Source of the DNA: Microvelia longipes
Lineage: Eukaryota; Arthropoda; Insecta; Hemiptera; Veliidae
Assembly: GCA_018340805.1 (NCBI GenBank)
Contig: JACMZG010001911.1
Coordinates: 50,161,713-50,225,712 of the forward strand
Length of the DNA: 64,000 nt
Direction of reading: 5' to 3'
Part shown: piece by piece, positions 53,503 through 64,000 of the stretch
Layout of the letters: every line of letters begins with the position of its first letter
Numbering within the stretch: the first letter of the stretch is position 1
Notes under the pieces: generated by a model
What the model saw: the letters and a program-made list of their open reading frames with translations, nothing else
Databases searched by the model: none
What the model was told of the DNA's origin: nothing
Made by a program: the position numbers and the translations under genes

Positions 53503-54510
53503 ACTTCTGATTAATAAATACAGAGTAAAATAAGATTAAGAAAGTAATAAAAGTATAAATTAGAAAAATAATTAATTTATTTATTCAAAAGAAATATCGA
53601 ACAAAATATGTACAATATGTCTTAATAATAATGGTAATAAAATTATTGAAAAAACTTATACGATAACAAGGAGCTACAAATTATCACATGAGGAAGGCAA
53701 AATTTCCATAAAAAGTTCGTAAAGGAGCCTGTTAGTTAAAAGCCACTTAGTCAAAAATCAAATATTTATTAAAAATTGATATATCCAATATTTTTTGGAT
53801 ATTGGACTTCAAGATTATTAAAAAATTAATTTTTCAATAATTAAACAACAGCTCTCATGTACTGAGACAAGTAGCAAGTACTGTAGACAGGAAATTGTAT
53901 GGTATACATAAAAATATAAGACGAAAAAGAAATAACATTTCAAAACTAAATTAGTTTTTAAAGAATATTATTAAAAAAACAATTTTAACACTTTTATCTC
54001 TGCATAGAAGATAACATAATATAAAAAATTAGGCAAATGTAATGAAAAAAATAGAATAAAATAAAAAAAATAATTTGAACTATAATAAATTTTATTACTA
54101 TGCACCTCATATATATCTACACCCAAGAATATAGTAAATTATTCTCTACACATGACAATTAATAATTATTCTTGATGATCCACACATTCATTATACATAA
54201 CTTCAACTAATGTATCATTAAAAAATGCATACATGATGTTTTTATTGGGCGTATTAGTCACAAAAACTGGGACCTTATTTTTAAGCAATAATTTATTGTT
54301 AAGGATCACAAATATTTATTTATACACATATATAAGGCACATAGTTATAAAAGACCAAATATAAAAACACATTTATTAGAATTAATAGAATAATAATCCA
54401 AGGGTAACAGTTCAACATACATATATAGACTTGATAGACATTAAGTTTGAGAATAGATAACATAGTCATAGAATAGCAATAGAAAAAATCAGTTACCTCC
54501 GAACTTTTTC
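53503..54510. other. Intergenic, nothing recognised
   Basis: AT-rich, no gene or matched repeat. Confidence 0.4.
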
Positions 54511-54519
54511 TCATCACAT

Positions 54520-55220
54520 CAGACTCACTTCACTCATCCTCAGAATATACAAGTCGTTAAATTAATAATGTAACGACTGTTCGGACTCTCATCCCTCGTC
54601 CTTAGATAGTAAATACATTTGTTTCATTCCCAGTGGTTACCCATGCAGCATTGATGCTCAGTGCTGCTTATTTTTTTATGCTCCAACAAAAATCAGTGAT
54701 AAACTTGTCATATTGGAACGAAACTTGTGCACTTATTTATTACGTAATGGTAACACTTGTACCAAATTTCAGCTTAATTGGATTATTTTCAGATCTTTTA
54801 TATTTTTTTAAAAAACATAAACTATTCATTTGATAAAAATTTAACTAATTCTAATAATGAGATGAAACTTGGAACATATGTTATTCTTATGCATGGGTAA
54901 CTGCGTTGCTAAATCTTAATTCGATAGCACCAATTTTCTGGATTCTAGAATTTTTCAAAATTTTTGCCAAGTCATTATCGGGGGTTAATGGTGTCATAAA
55001 AAAATATTTTCTGAATAGCACAACTGCAGCGGTAGACTGATTTTTGTACAATTTCAACTCTCTAGCATAAATACTCGATATAAATACGATGATAACAGAC
55101 ACACACATACAACTTTGTGAAAACCACTCAGGAGGTCTTAAAACACCTAAAACGGATAAATCCGGTGACATCCTGGTTTCAGATTTTTATTTGCAAACAC
55201 AATACTTTTTCTATATACCT
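54520..55220 (-). repeat. Dispersed repeat, family A copy
   Basis: Reads on the minus strand as the 7020-7830 and 11420-11930 copies: AAAAAGTATTGTGTTTGCAA, TTTTAGGTGTTTTAAGACC, GTGTGTGTCTGTTATCATCG, CCATTAACCCCCGATAATGA and, at its right end, CTGAGGATGAGTGAAGTGAG. Confidence 0.65.
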
Positions 55221-56626
55221 ATGATATAAAAGGTTAAAAATAAAAAAAAAAATGCTTGCTTTTTTATCAATTATAGTTTAGTAATACAATAGCAAACTTA
55301 ACACATTGTAGGTATTTTACACAGCCATATAAAATTCACATGTACTAAACTAATTCTATCAATTCATAATACCTTTATTTACTCCAGATATTTTATTGGT
55401 ATATTTTAGAGATATAGTGAGAGCTGGGAGGAGGTAGAGCAAGTGAGTTATTTAATCATAATTTTGAGCAGCAGCCCCGTCAAACGTAGCAAACTAAATC
55501 TACATTTGATTTAGTTTAAAAAGCATTTTAAAATCAATTCTGTAATTAGACAATTGAAATTACTTACAATACCTTTTGGCACCCCTTTCTGATCGCCATT
55601 TAATTTAGAGTCTAAATATTTAATACACAAGTATTAAAGTGTCAAAAAGAAAGTTACTAAAATTAAATAGTACATTAAAATAACATGAAAAAATGAGAAA
55701 ATAATAATAACAAGAAGTTATTCCAAAATAAATGTTAGTAAATTTTTTACCAAGGAAATTTGCGAAAAGCATGTGTTCTAACTTAAAAAGATAAACAAAA
55801 TACCTAAAAGATATTGAGTCAAATAACAAAAAATTATTAATGCAGTGAAGACTAGTCCAAGAAGCAGCAAGTACAAGTATAAAATAATAAAATGTTAATA
55901 CTAATAGTTACTGAATTAAAAAATTGTTTTGAACAATTTTTTTAATGATAAATTTAAAACATTTTATTTTATTTTAATACTATACTACACTATACTTCAT
56001 AACACACGGACAATACACTTGCAAGGACCTCTTTTATAGTTAACCTATTTCTCAATTTTGAATCAGCATGAAAATCTCTAATTTAAAAAAACTGCAATAA
56101 GGCTATGATAAGTTATAAGTAACATAAACATCCCTCCATTGTAAAAAAAAGTTACTAATGAGTCTTTTTCAATGATATCCACACAAAAAATAAAAATAGT
56201 TATACAATAAAAGGAAATAAGTCAAAATAATAAAACAAAAATTTAAAAAGTCAATTATAATTAACTTTGTTATTTTAATTTTTAACATACCTAGACGGGA
56301 TTGGAAACAGTCAAAGACAAATTAAAAGTTCATAAAAATAGTTCAAATAGTTATTTCATATTAAACACTTATCAGAAGGCAAAATATAGTATTGCAGAAA
56401 ATGTAAATAAAATTATTTACAAGCATTTTAAATAATCGTTGTTGGAGAAACAACAATGAGCAATCTATACATTAATTTTAAACATTTTTTATGAAAAATT
56501 TGACCATGAAAATAAATGGTCAATAATATTTTAATTTTTAACTTAAACCTAAGTTAAAAAGGAAAAACTAAACTGCTGAACTTGATTTTTGTCTCTTCTT
56601 TGATTGTTAATAGGAAATGATAAAAA
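55221..56626. other. Intergenic, 3' side of gtsf1
   Basis: AT-rich; no gene or matched repeat. It presumably includes the gtsf1 3' UTR. Confidence 0.4.
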
Positions 56627-56782
56627 TTAATTTTTGTTAGCAGTGTAATCCCTAAATCTTTGTTTCTGCTCCAGCCGATGTTTTTTTCTTTCTGCAGGAG
56701 GAAGTCCAGCTGGATTTAACAAAACTGGTTTTGATTTTGCTCTTTCTTTTACTAATTCTAAAACTGATGTTTCAACCTCTTC
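56627..56782 (-). CDS. gtsf1: gtsf1 exon 3
   Basis: Acceptor cttttttag. EEVETSVLELVKERAKSKPV through ...RFRDYTANKN and TAA. Confidence 0.9.
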   Translation of the reverse strand, partial: EEVETSVLELVKERAKSKPVLLNPAGLPPAERKKHRLEQKQRFRDYTANKN

Positions 56783-59315
56783 CTAAAAAAGAAAATTCAT
56801 AATAACCACTAGACAAGTAAGACGTGGAACTGATAAAAACGTCAGACGTAAGACGTGGAAATTAATAACGAAAGGGTAAACAGTGTCCTCATGGGTTTTT
56901 ATTGGTTTTTCTTATTTGTGATGATTATTACTCTAATTTTTTTTCTCAAAGGGCTTTGATTCAATTAATTTTAGGGCATATGAACAAAGCAGAAACATTA
57001 TTTCATTGAAAAATAGGATTTTAATGGGTGGTCACGAGTATTTAAATTGAGTGATAAGAAGGTGAAAATCACAATATAGCGTTTAATTTTATTTATTGTT
57101 TAATGTTACTTTTAAGTAATTCTAGTTTGGACAAACTCAAAATTACCTTTGTATGGCATTAAATGGTTTAAATTAGTTGTAACAGGTATTTAAATTAACT
57201 GATAACAATCTGATTTTCACCATAATGGTGTTTTAATTTATTAATTGTTAATCAATTTTATTTACTCACCAAAATAATTAATAACTCACTAAATTCACTT
57301 TTTTTGTAAAATATTTGTTTTATCTGTTTAGATTTTATTATTTCTGGGTTACATCGGACAAATCAAAGTCTTTAGTGATAAGAGTCTGATTCTATATTTA
57401 AAACCTGGAATAATCTAAGTATTTATCTATGAAATTGGCAATTTTTTCAGCACCGATGGCCATTCTATCAATTTTTAACTAATTTATCACAAATTAAGTA
57501 ACAATAAAGAAATAAAAGAAGAATTTTTATCGGCTCACATGCTAATCCTATGATATTTTTTTTTTCACTCTTTTGTTTTCCTGCCATTGGTATTGACAAC
57601 CTTACAACTATCTCTTTAAACCATGAATACTAAACTGAGCACTTTTCCACAGTTATTGAAAAGCAGGTTTTAGTCTTCCTGATCCCTAATATAGTTTATC
57701 TCTAAATGCTAATAATTAAAAAAGCAAATAATCATTCATTTATGAATCAATGAAAAAAATATAAACAAAGACTAATAAAACATACATTATCCCAATTCTC
57801 CTCCCCGGCAATATTACCAACTAAAGTGATATGGTTTGGAGCTGGAGCTATAACACGATCCTCTTCAAACATGATTTCATCAGCTGTTCTTCTCTCAACA
57901 CACAATAATTCGTGGACCTGGAAGATAATAATAATAAAATGATTGTATGAATTAATGAAAACTGAAAGCAACAAACATGTCAAATAATTTTATATTAGTT
58001 GTTTGTTCAATAAATAGTAACTAGGTTATTTACTTGTTTAAAATCAGCTCCAAAAATGTTGTAGTTCAGGAAGGTAATCAAATAAAAGTTTTGTTGCTTA
58101 TGACACAATAAACATTTTAATTATTTTTTAAAATTAATTACAATAAAAGTAATATTTTAAATAATATTATTCTTCTTAGGTTTGAAGTTTTCCATCCATC
58201 GTGTTAGTGGATAGTAGTAGTTAATCCTTAGTAGCTAGTGGATCCATAGTAGTTAAGGTCCTTAAAGGTCCCCTATCACGAAAAAATATGTTTTGCAAAA
58301 CTTTATACATCTTGAACGGAATATTTTATATAATTTTTTTTAAAGAAAATGTAAACACTTAGCATGCTTTAAGTAAGTTGTTAAGTTGTAAGTCCATGTT
58401 ATTTCGTATAATGTATAATTGGCACTTCTTTAGATAGTTACTCCCTTTATGGGGATTACTAGTCTGCTTTTTTTTTTTATCTATGTGACCTTCTTTAGAT
58501 TGTTATTCCCCTTTGACAGATCATATTGGTTTTCCCCTTAGATTTTTTTTATTTTATCACAAATCTATAAATATATATACATTACCTTGTTATTACGCAA
58601 TTACCCGGGGATGTAGAAATTGCATTGGGGCTTTTGTTGGGGTTAGAAAAGGGGGAAAGACAAAGATATATCATTGTCATTGATATATCAATGACAAAGA
58701 TAGTCATTTTTACTAAGGGGAGTAACCATTTAAAGAAGGTCTCATTTTTATTTTCATTATAATTTATCTATTATTTATGATATTATTATTTTTTTTATTC
58801 TTTCTTTATCATATTAATTTTATTTCTACGTGTTATTTTCCAATATTCCTTTTCTGATACTTTTCTGTCGTGTTAGTTACTTGCATAGAATAAGAACCAC
58901 AATAAGAGGGCCCCATTTATATAAAAGTACCTTTTGCGTTTTTTCTTTGTTTTTAATATACATTGTTTGGCCCTTAAACCTTTATTTTTCTTACTTAGTT
59001 ATAAGGGAGTAACTATCTACATCAAATCCTAAGGGGAGTAACTATCTAAAGAAGTACCGTATAACCTATAGGATAAATATGCTTCACTATTTTATTTGGA
59101 ATAATTTCTTATACTTATGTATTTGAGCCTACAAAACTGTTTCTTTGAGTGGTAACATGAGTACTGTTAAAGCAACAAGTAGTTGTTTGCTGAACACCAT
59201 TATCTTTTTCAAACTGATGACGGCATTTAACAATGTGGGTTTGGACCCGACCCCTTAGCATCACATGAGCCGGGTGGTAAGGGCAGCTGACTTGTTCATC
59301 AAAATCAGCATCCAT
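56627..59315 (-). CDS. gtsf1: GTSF1/Asterix-like double CHHC zinc-finger protein, three exons
   Basis: Join of complements 59133-59315, 57786-57917 and 56627-56782: 471 nt, 156 aa, both junctions phase 0. Finger 1 is C11-x5-H17-x9-H27-x3-C31 (CPYHPAHVMLRGRVQTHIVK...). Finger 2 is C47-x5-H53-x9-H63-x3-C67 and is built across the first splice junction (CCFNSTHVTTQRNSF | VHELLC). An acidic linker ending GEENWDN and a basic C terminus (NPAGLPPAERKKHRLEQKQR) also match the family. Known members (fly Asterix, mouse GTSF1, about 167 aa) bind Piwi-type Argonautes and are needed for nuclear piRNA-guided silencing or to stimulate slicing. Insects often have several paralogues and I cannot tell which this is. 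Intron 1 carries a transposon (58421-59058). Confidence 0.93.
57565..57640 (+). repeat. Dispersed repeat E, copy 2
   Basis: CTGCCATTGGTATTGACAAC, CTTACAACTATCTCTTT; matches 29520-29600. In gtsf1 intron 2. Confidence 0.5.
57786..57917 (-). CDS. gtsf1: gtsf1 exon 2
   Basis: Acceptor gaagatcttccag-type (CCAG|GTCCAC); donor GATAAT|GTATGT. Encodes VHELLCVERRTADEIMFEED to GEENWDN. Confidence 0.9.
58421..59058. mobile_element. GGGAGTAACTAT-TIR element, copy 2
   Basis: Left end GGCACTTCTTTAGATAGTTA+CTCCC (58421-58445), right end GGGAGTAACTATCTAAAGAA+GTACC (59034-59058): 24 of 25 bases inverted-complementary. Extra internal copies of the same motif occur at 58485-58510, 58718-58740 and 59005-59020. 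The interior 58790-59010 is shared with the copy in AKAP10 intron 4. It is 638 bp, with no ORF. TATA sits near both ends, but a clean target duplication is not visible. Confidence 0.7.
59133..59315 (-). CDS. gtsf1: gtsf1 exon 1
   Basis: MDADFDEQVSCPYHPAH... to ...TQRNSF; donor TTT|GTAGGC. Contains finger 1 and half of finger 2. The next in-frame codons of the intron would read VGSN. Confidence 0.9.
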
Positions 59316-59639
59316 TTTAACTGAAAATAAAACTATATTGAAAAAAATACTCTACATAGTGTGTGCTGAGTGTAGAGCATTTAAATGTAACTAGAGTAAT
59401 TAACTTAAATGTAACTAGTGTAACTTAAATACTATTGACTTCAAAGAGGATTTAATAAATTTTGTGGATGATATTTATGATATCTATGATACATTCTCAT
59501 TGAGATGAGAATGTATTATAAGATTCAGGCTTGCTTAGTTGAGAAACTAAGCACATAGTTAAAGGCATTTAATAAAAACAAGATCCAAACCCTGATATTT
59601 AGCTAAAAAAACTTAACTCTGACAACTAAAAGCCAATTA
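59316..59639. other. gtsf1 upstream region
   Basis: Presumed promoter and 5' UTR. A 12-bp-arm perfect hairpin (ATACATTCTCAT-tgag-ATGAGAATGTAT) lies at 59489-59516. Confidence 0.4.
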
Positions 59640-60240
59640 AAATGCTGGGGATAGTTTTGGATTCCAATCTATCATGGACTGCAATCAAGATATCAAGATA
59701 TTTATTTTATTAAGGAAATCTCTTAGTGAAAACATTTTACGTGTTCTGAATCTCTCAATGGTCCAGAGCAGGCTCTCTTTTGGCATTATATTGTGGGGAC
59801 ACCTTAACAGCCCTTGCTAATTAGTCTTTCAGAAGAAAGCAATAAGAATAATAATGAAAGCTGGGTTTAATACCAACTGTAAGTCTTTCTTTAAAACTAC
59901 AAGTTATAACTGTCGTTAATAATTACATTTTTAACGTAATTATTTTCATAAGAACAAATTATAATGAATTTCAATGTAACTTTAATTTTTTATGATTACT
60001 AAACTAAAAATAAAAATAAGCTAGCAGTTCCTACACATAGACTTAAGAAAGCGGTAGTTGGGCAAAATGTCTTAAGTATTAAAATATATAAAACGTCATT
60101 CCTACTAAACTTAAAACCTTAAAACCCAGTGAAAGAAAGAAATTAAAATTATTTTCCTTGAAAATCATTTCTGTGATCTCTACGGGATATTTTGGATATT
60201 CCCTACAGGAATATTTTGTACCGCTCAATAAGTTTTTTTT
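59640..60240 (+). pseudogene. Degenerate non-LTR retrotransposon (LINE) reverse-transcriptase 3' fragment
   Basis: In shifting frames it encodes LGIVLDSNLSWTAIK, then VQSRLSFGIILWGHLNS, a stop, then VFQKKAIRIIMKAGF, and further on RLKKAVVGQNVLSIKIY. This is the C-terminal RT-to-end pattern of Jockey/CR1-type LINEs (FLGI.LD..L.W, S.L.YGI.LWG, QKKAIR.I, G...YN.LP). Stops and frameshifts make it a pseudogene. Confidence 0.75.
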
Positions 60241-60904
60241 TCTAATTTTAAGATTTTTTGTTGATTTCCTTAAATTATACAACCTTTTTTACAAATTTGT
60301 TTTGTAAGATATGTCTAGAATATTTATTTATTTATTTAAATGAGGAAAAGTTTGGATTCGGTTATCACAAGCTAAAAGAAATAATTTCGATAAGTGTTAT
60401 AGAGAAGTAGGGAGTCTCTAGTCTCCCTCTAGGGAGGTTCTAGCAGGAGCAAGTACAGTTATGGCACCTAATGGAAACTGTCACACTTCCATACCCCTTA
60501 TCCCTGCATTATATTAACTAAGTCCTTCATCTAAGACTAGTCATCACTAATTATCATTATAGATAATGAAGCATTTGGCTGTAACTGTATGGGACCTTTA
60601 ACAAAAAGTAGATTCATTTTAATTTTTTCAATATTTAGGGCAAAATTTTATGCATTTTAATTTAATTATAGGTTCCTATATTCATTACACTTTTGGAGAA
60701 AAGGAAATTTAAAACAAAAATATATTTAATTAAATTGTGATATTTTGTAAAATAATAAAGTTACATTAAAAATATGATTTCAAAAGTTATTTCAAAACAG
60801 TAATATTTAAGTGAAATAATAGTTCGATGAGAAGGTTATCCATAAAATACAATTGCCCCTAAAGGTACAAACAGGGATTTATCTAGATTCCATCTCCCTA
60901 GTTC
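60241..60904. other. Intergenic, nothing recognised
   Basis: AT-rich; no gene or matched repeat. Confidence 0.4.
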
Positions 60905-60999
60905 TATTCTAAAGTGATGTAGAAATTCATATAGTAGGGGTGGGGGGGCGGGGGTCACAGTGGTCTAACTCCCAGGTTTTAGGTGGTCCTAAAAAAAAA

Positions 61000-61024
61000 G
61001 GGATTAGTTGCATCAACTAATCCC
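61000..61024. repeat. Perfect hairpin, 11-bp arms
   Basis: GGGATTAGTTG-cat-CAACTAATCCC, followed by a partial direct repeat GTTGCATCAACTA. Confidence 0.9.
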
Positions 61025-61279
61025 TGTTGCATCAACTACCGCACCGAGCGCTAGTTTTCACCTTGTAACGCTTATCACTATTGTTATCAGTTTTAAATCA
61101 ATACTTCTATTTATGTTTATAAAAAATGTAAACAAGACAACTTTTAACTTATTCATTAACTTTTTTTCTTTTTTAGTTGTTAATAAGATATTTTTTTTAG
61201 AAAATAGGATAACGTGTGTTATGAAAGTTGTGTTATAATGAGACAACGAAGACGTAAATTAAATTTATAATATCCCGGT

Positions 61280-61348
61280 TTGATGTTTGTTTACAAACAT
61301 TTTTGATGTTTTGTTTATAAACATTTTGATGTTTGTCTACAAATCATG
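61280..61348. repeat. 23-bp tandem repeat carrying TGTTTAC/TGTTTAT
   Basis: Three units of TTGATGTTTGTTTACAAACA-type, each itself able to fold (TGTTTG/CAAACA). Confidence 0.8.
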
Positions 61349-61699
61349 GTTATCACGATATCAGATCTACTTAAAATTAACACAGCATTTATATTTTTAT
61401 AACATTTTATGAAAATTATACCTTTAAAATAATTAATACAATTTTTAACTTTGTTAAAGACCCTTTTAATTAATTTTAATCTTGGAATTGAAGAAATAAT
61501 TATTTTATCTATGGGGTACAAGGTGAACCGACCTGCCACTAGTGGAGAAAGGGTGGACTTAGGGCAGGTCCATATAAACCAGCTTATTCCGGGGGAGTTA
61601 GACCATTGTGTCCCGCACCCCCACCCCTACTGTATGAATTTCTACAGTGTATCGATTACTTTAAAAATCTTGACAGCTCAGTTTAGGCACCACCGATTC

Positions 61700-63097
61700 T
61701 AAAAAAAAAATCCCTACAAAAAGGCAGCGGGGACAAAACTTTGTAAACAAATCAGGTTATGTTCCCCGTGTTTTCTTGGCGATGTTTCTACATTTCTTTT
61801 GTGTAGTTTTATTATTTAGGAAGTATGCAAATGTGGAAAAAAATGAATTGTGAAGGGAAATAATAAGTGTACTCATATGTTTTTACATTAAAAAAGAATT
61901 GTATGTTTACTAGTTTTGACAGCCCTTAAAAATTGCTACATAAAAGGCAGCCTTGAAATAAAAGTTTCAGTTATGCTTTTATTTACTTAAGTTATAAAAA
62001 AGAATATTTGAGTGCAATAATAATGTTAACAGTCCAACACAAACACAATTCACAGAACACACACAACACAAAACTCACAAAACGATGTAAACACAAAAGA
62101 ACCACAAACGAAGTGAACGAATGCCGGGAAGGAGTTATTTCCCTACAGGGGTTATGGGAGTAGGGAATTTTTTTTTTCTCTTTCAAGAGAGGGGTTGGCA
62201 GCGGCTTCTCTGATTGGTCGATCCCCAAAATGCTTATGACCTTGGGGATTTTTAAACTTAACGATACACTGTACATCACTTTATTCTATTCCCTCGGCAT
62301 TTTTTCAATCAGCATATGTAACCTTATTAAGATATTGAAATTAGTATGATTTGTGAATTTAAAATACTGGATTTAGAATGGATTGGAGTGGATTTAGAAT
62401 AATCAGACAATAAAGCTAACTATTTAAGCTAATGCTAGATAAATGTAGCTGTAAATTATTTCCTTATGGAAATCAACTATAATAATGGACTTTGACCAAA
62501 TCATATGTGATCCACTTCAAGATAAGATTAGGAAACCAATTCTACAAACCTGAGCTGTTGAAATAACTTTAGCACAAAGTAGTAAATTAAATGTAATATT
62601 TAAAAATAAGAAACACTCAACACAATAACAGTCTCACTAAATAATAAACTATAAATATTTTTGTAGTTTACAAAAAAAACCACAAACAGGAATCAGAAAT
62701 TGAAAAATGTTGGATAATCAGCGAATTTCGCATGGACGAAAGAGAAGATAGATACTGTAGATTTACCGTATTCATTAACTAAAAATGTCGGACAAATTTT
62801 ATGAAAAAGTTTTTAACCATAGGTATTCATAAATTTATCATAAGCAAACCATAACATAACACTCAGTTCAAAACAAATCACGTGTGTAATGTATAATTTG
62901 TTTTTAAATTTATTTAAAGTTAAATTTCGTTTTAATATAATTAGAAGTAGCTTAAAAGTACTTAATTTTAATCTCACTTGTCTAAAATTTACATTTTATA
63001 TTAGTGTTTCTTAAACAATTGAATTGGACTATATATTATGGTAACTCGTGTTGTGGTTTAATTATTAGTTGATTTTTTAAAATTTTTATTATAAATT
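61700..63097. other. Upstream region of the RRP41 gene
   Basis: No gene was seen. The 150 bases before the ATG at 63098 are AT-rich and have no TATA-type element that stands out from the background. Confidence 0.4.
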
Positions 63098-63862
63098 ATG
63101 GAGCTGCTAACAGATCAAGGGTTAAGAATTGATGGTAGAAGACCAAACGAACTTAGAAAACTAAAATGTGAGATGGGGGTAGATGATGACTGCGATGGAA
63201 GTGCTTATTTACACCATGGCAATACAAAAGTATTAGCTAGAGTTTACGGACCTCAAGAAGTCAGTTCTCATCTACGAAGCAAAACATTAACCAATTCTGC
63301 ATTTATAAATGTTTATTTTGTCAATACAACTGTTGGTACGGATGAGAGAATGACGTGGAGTAGTACTGACAAGAAAAATATTGAGATGAAATTAAATTTA
63401 CAACAAACATTAAATGCTACTATCAAAGTTGATTTGTATCCAAAATCACAAATTGATATTTGTGTTGAAATATTAGAAGAAGACGGTGGACATTTTTGTA
63501 CGAGTTTAAATGCATGTGTCTTAGCTTTAATTGATGCAGGAATACCCATATCAGAATACGCTATTGGCTGTACAGCATCTCTCGTTAAAGAAGTACCTAT
63601 GGTTGATATAAATAATTTAGAAGAAACCCAAGGTGGTCCTGTTTTAAGCCTAGTTATTTTTCCAATATCTGGTCAAATAGTTCATATGGAAATGTCTCAG
63701 AGATTTCATGTTGATCATTTAGGTAATGTTATTAAAACGGCCAAGAAAGGATGTAAGGATATTTATAATATTTTAGATAGTTCTGTTAGATCATATTTAA
63801 ATCATGTTGGAGCTGCTTATCAGTGGGGGAGAGAAGGAGCCACTCATACTGGAGCTTCTTGA
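63098..63862 (+). CDS. EXOSC4: Exosome complex component RRP41 (EXOSC4/Ski6)
   Basis: Single-exon frame of 254 aa from ATG 63098 to TGA. RRP41 is one of six RNase-PH-fold subunits that form the ring of the eukaryotic RNA exosome, which feeds RNA to the catalytic subunits in nucleus and cytoplasm. Diagnostic stretches: LLTDQGLRIDGRRPNELRKL (residues 3-22), GSAYLHHGNTKVLARVYGPQ, PKSQIDICVEILEEDGG, LIDAGIP and GGPVLSLVIFPISGQIVHME. Length is close to the human protein (245 aa). The start is the first ATG in frame and aligns with the family's N terminus. It is divergent from gtsf1, with about 3.8 kb of repeats between them. The absence of introns is common for this gene or may reflect a retrocopy; nothing looks degenerate. 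Confidence 0.95.
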   Translation: MELLTDQGLRIDGRRPNELRKLKCEMGVDDDCDGSAYLHHGNTKVLARVYGPQEVSSHLRSKTLTNSAFINVYFVNTTVGTDERMTWSSTDKKNIEMKLNLQQTLNATIKVDLYPKSQIDICVEILEEDGGHFCTSLNACVLALIDAGIPISEYAIGCTASLVKEVPMVDINNLEETQGGPVLSLVIFPISGQIVHMEMSQRFHVDHLGNVIKTAKKGCKDIYNILDSSVRSYLNHVGAAYQWGREGATHTGAS

Positions 63863-64000
63863 ATTTCTAGTACTCTTTCTATTATTTGTTGAGTTTGAAG
63901 GTATAATTAACTACTAAGTGTGCATGGTTTGACTTCAAATCTATGTGAACTCTAATTTATTTCAAAGCTCTTGTGTCTTTACTCTACTATGGTGCATATT

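Larger units (their letters stand above)
60905..61690. repeat. Foldback element with inverted arms
   Basis: GTAGAAATTCATATAGTAGG + GGTGGGGGG (about 60929) is inverted at CCCCCACCCCTACTGTATGA + ATTTCTAC (about 61617), with CACAGTGGTCTAACTCCC paired to GGGAGTTAGACCATTGTG. Further in, TTTTCACCTTGTAACGC (61055) pairs with TACAAGGTGAACC (61517). Arms are diverged; borders are approximate. Confidence 0.6.

Noticed and set aside
61992..62279. 95-codon minus-strand open frame
   Set aside because: Low-complexity CA-rich sequence gives Cys/Leu/Val runs; no domain or splice evidence.

Overview
This is AT-rich insect genomic DNA: single-exon and many-exon genes, GT-AG introns up to about 10 kb, and abundant transposon debris. 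The insect assignment rests on an Osiris-family (DUF1676) gene, a family known only from insects. The order cannot be fixed from sequence alone; the long, transposon-filled introns would suit a large hemipteran-like genome, but that is a guess.

Layout. 1-5.7 kb: last exon of a small secreted protein with three YGWNIP-type motifs, then repeats (an old 1.3 kb foldback, microsatellites, a tRNA-like SINE fragment). 6.1-23.5 kb: a three-exon Osiris gene on +, with introns of about 10.2 and 6.5 kb. The first intron holds a near-perfect 285-bp-arm palindrome, a degenerate 61-bp minisatellite and several dispersed repeats; the second holds a hAT-like MITE. 23.5-37.1 kb: no recognisable gene except a doubtful small secreted-peptide ORF, plus two identical copies of a 236-bp retroposon. 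37.2-50.3 kb: an eight-exon gene on - for the dual-specificity A-kinase anchoring protein AKAP10/D-AKAP2 (RGS-type domains and a C-terminal PKA-binding helix). 51.2-53.0 kb: a young, complete 1.8 kb LTR retrotransposon with a single intact Gag-like ORF and no pol, flanked by a 5-bp target duplication. 56.6-59.3 kb: a three-exon gene on - for the piRNA-pathway CHHC zinc-finger protein GTSF1/Asterix. 59.6-60.2 kb: a dead LINE fragment. 63.1-63.9 kb: an intronless gene on + for exosome subunit RRP41/EXOSC4.

The genes do not form a functional unit: they are a cuticle/vesicle-associated insect gene, a PKA scaffold, a transposon-silencing factor and an RNA-decay subunit. The interest lies mostly in the repeats: a recent pol-less LTR element, a fresh long palindrome inside an intron, dispersed repeats sharing a core with a perfect TGACGTCA, and an apparent excess of short perfect hairpins. 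No prokaryotic features, CRISPR arrays, rRNA genes or functional tRNA genes were seen. Splice junctions were read by eye from GT/AG signals and frame continuity.
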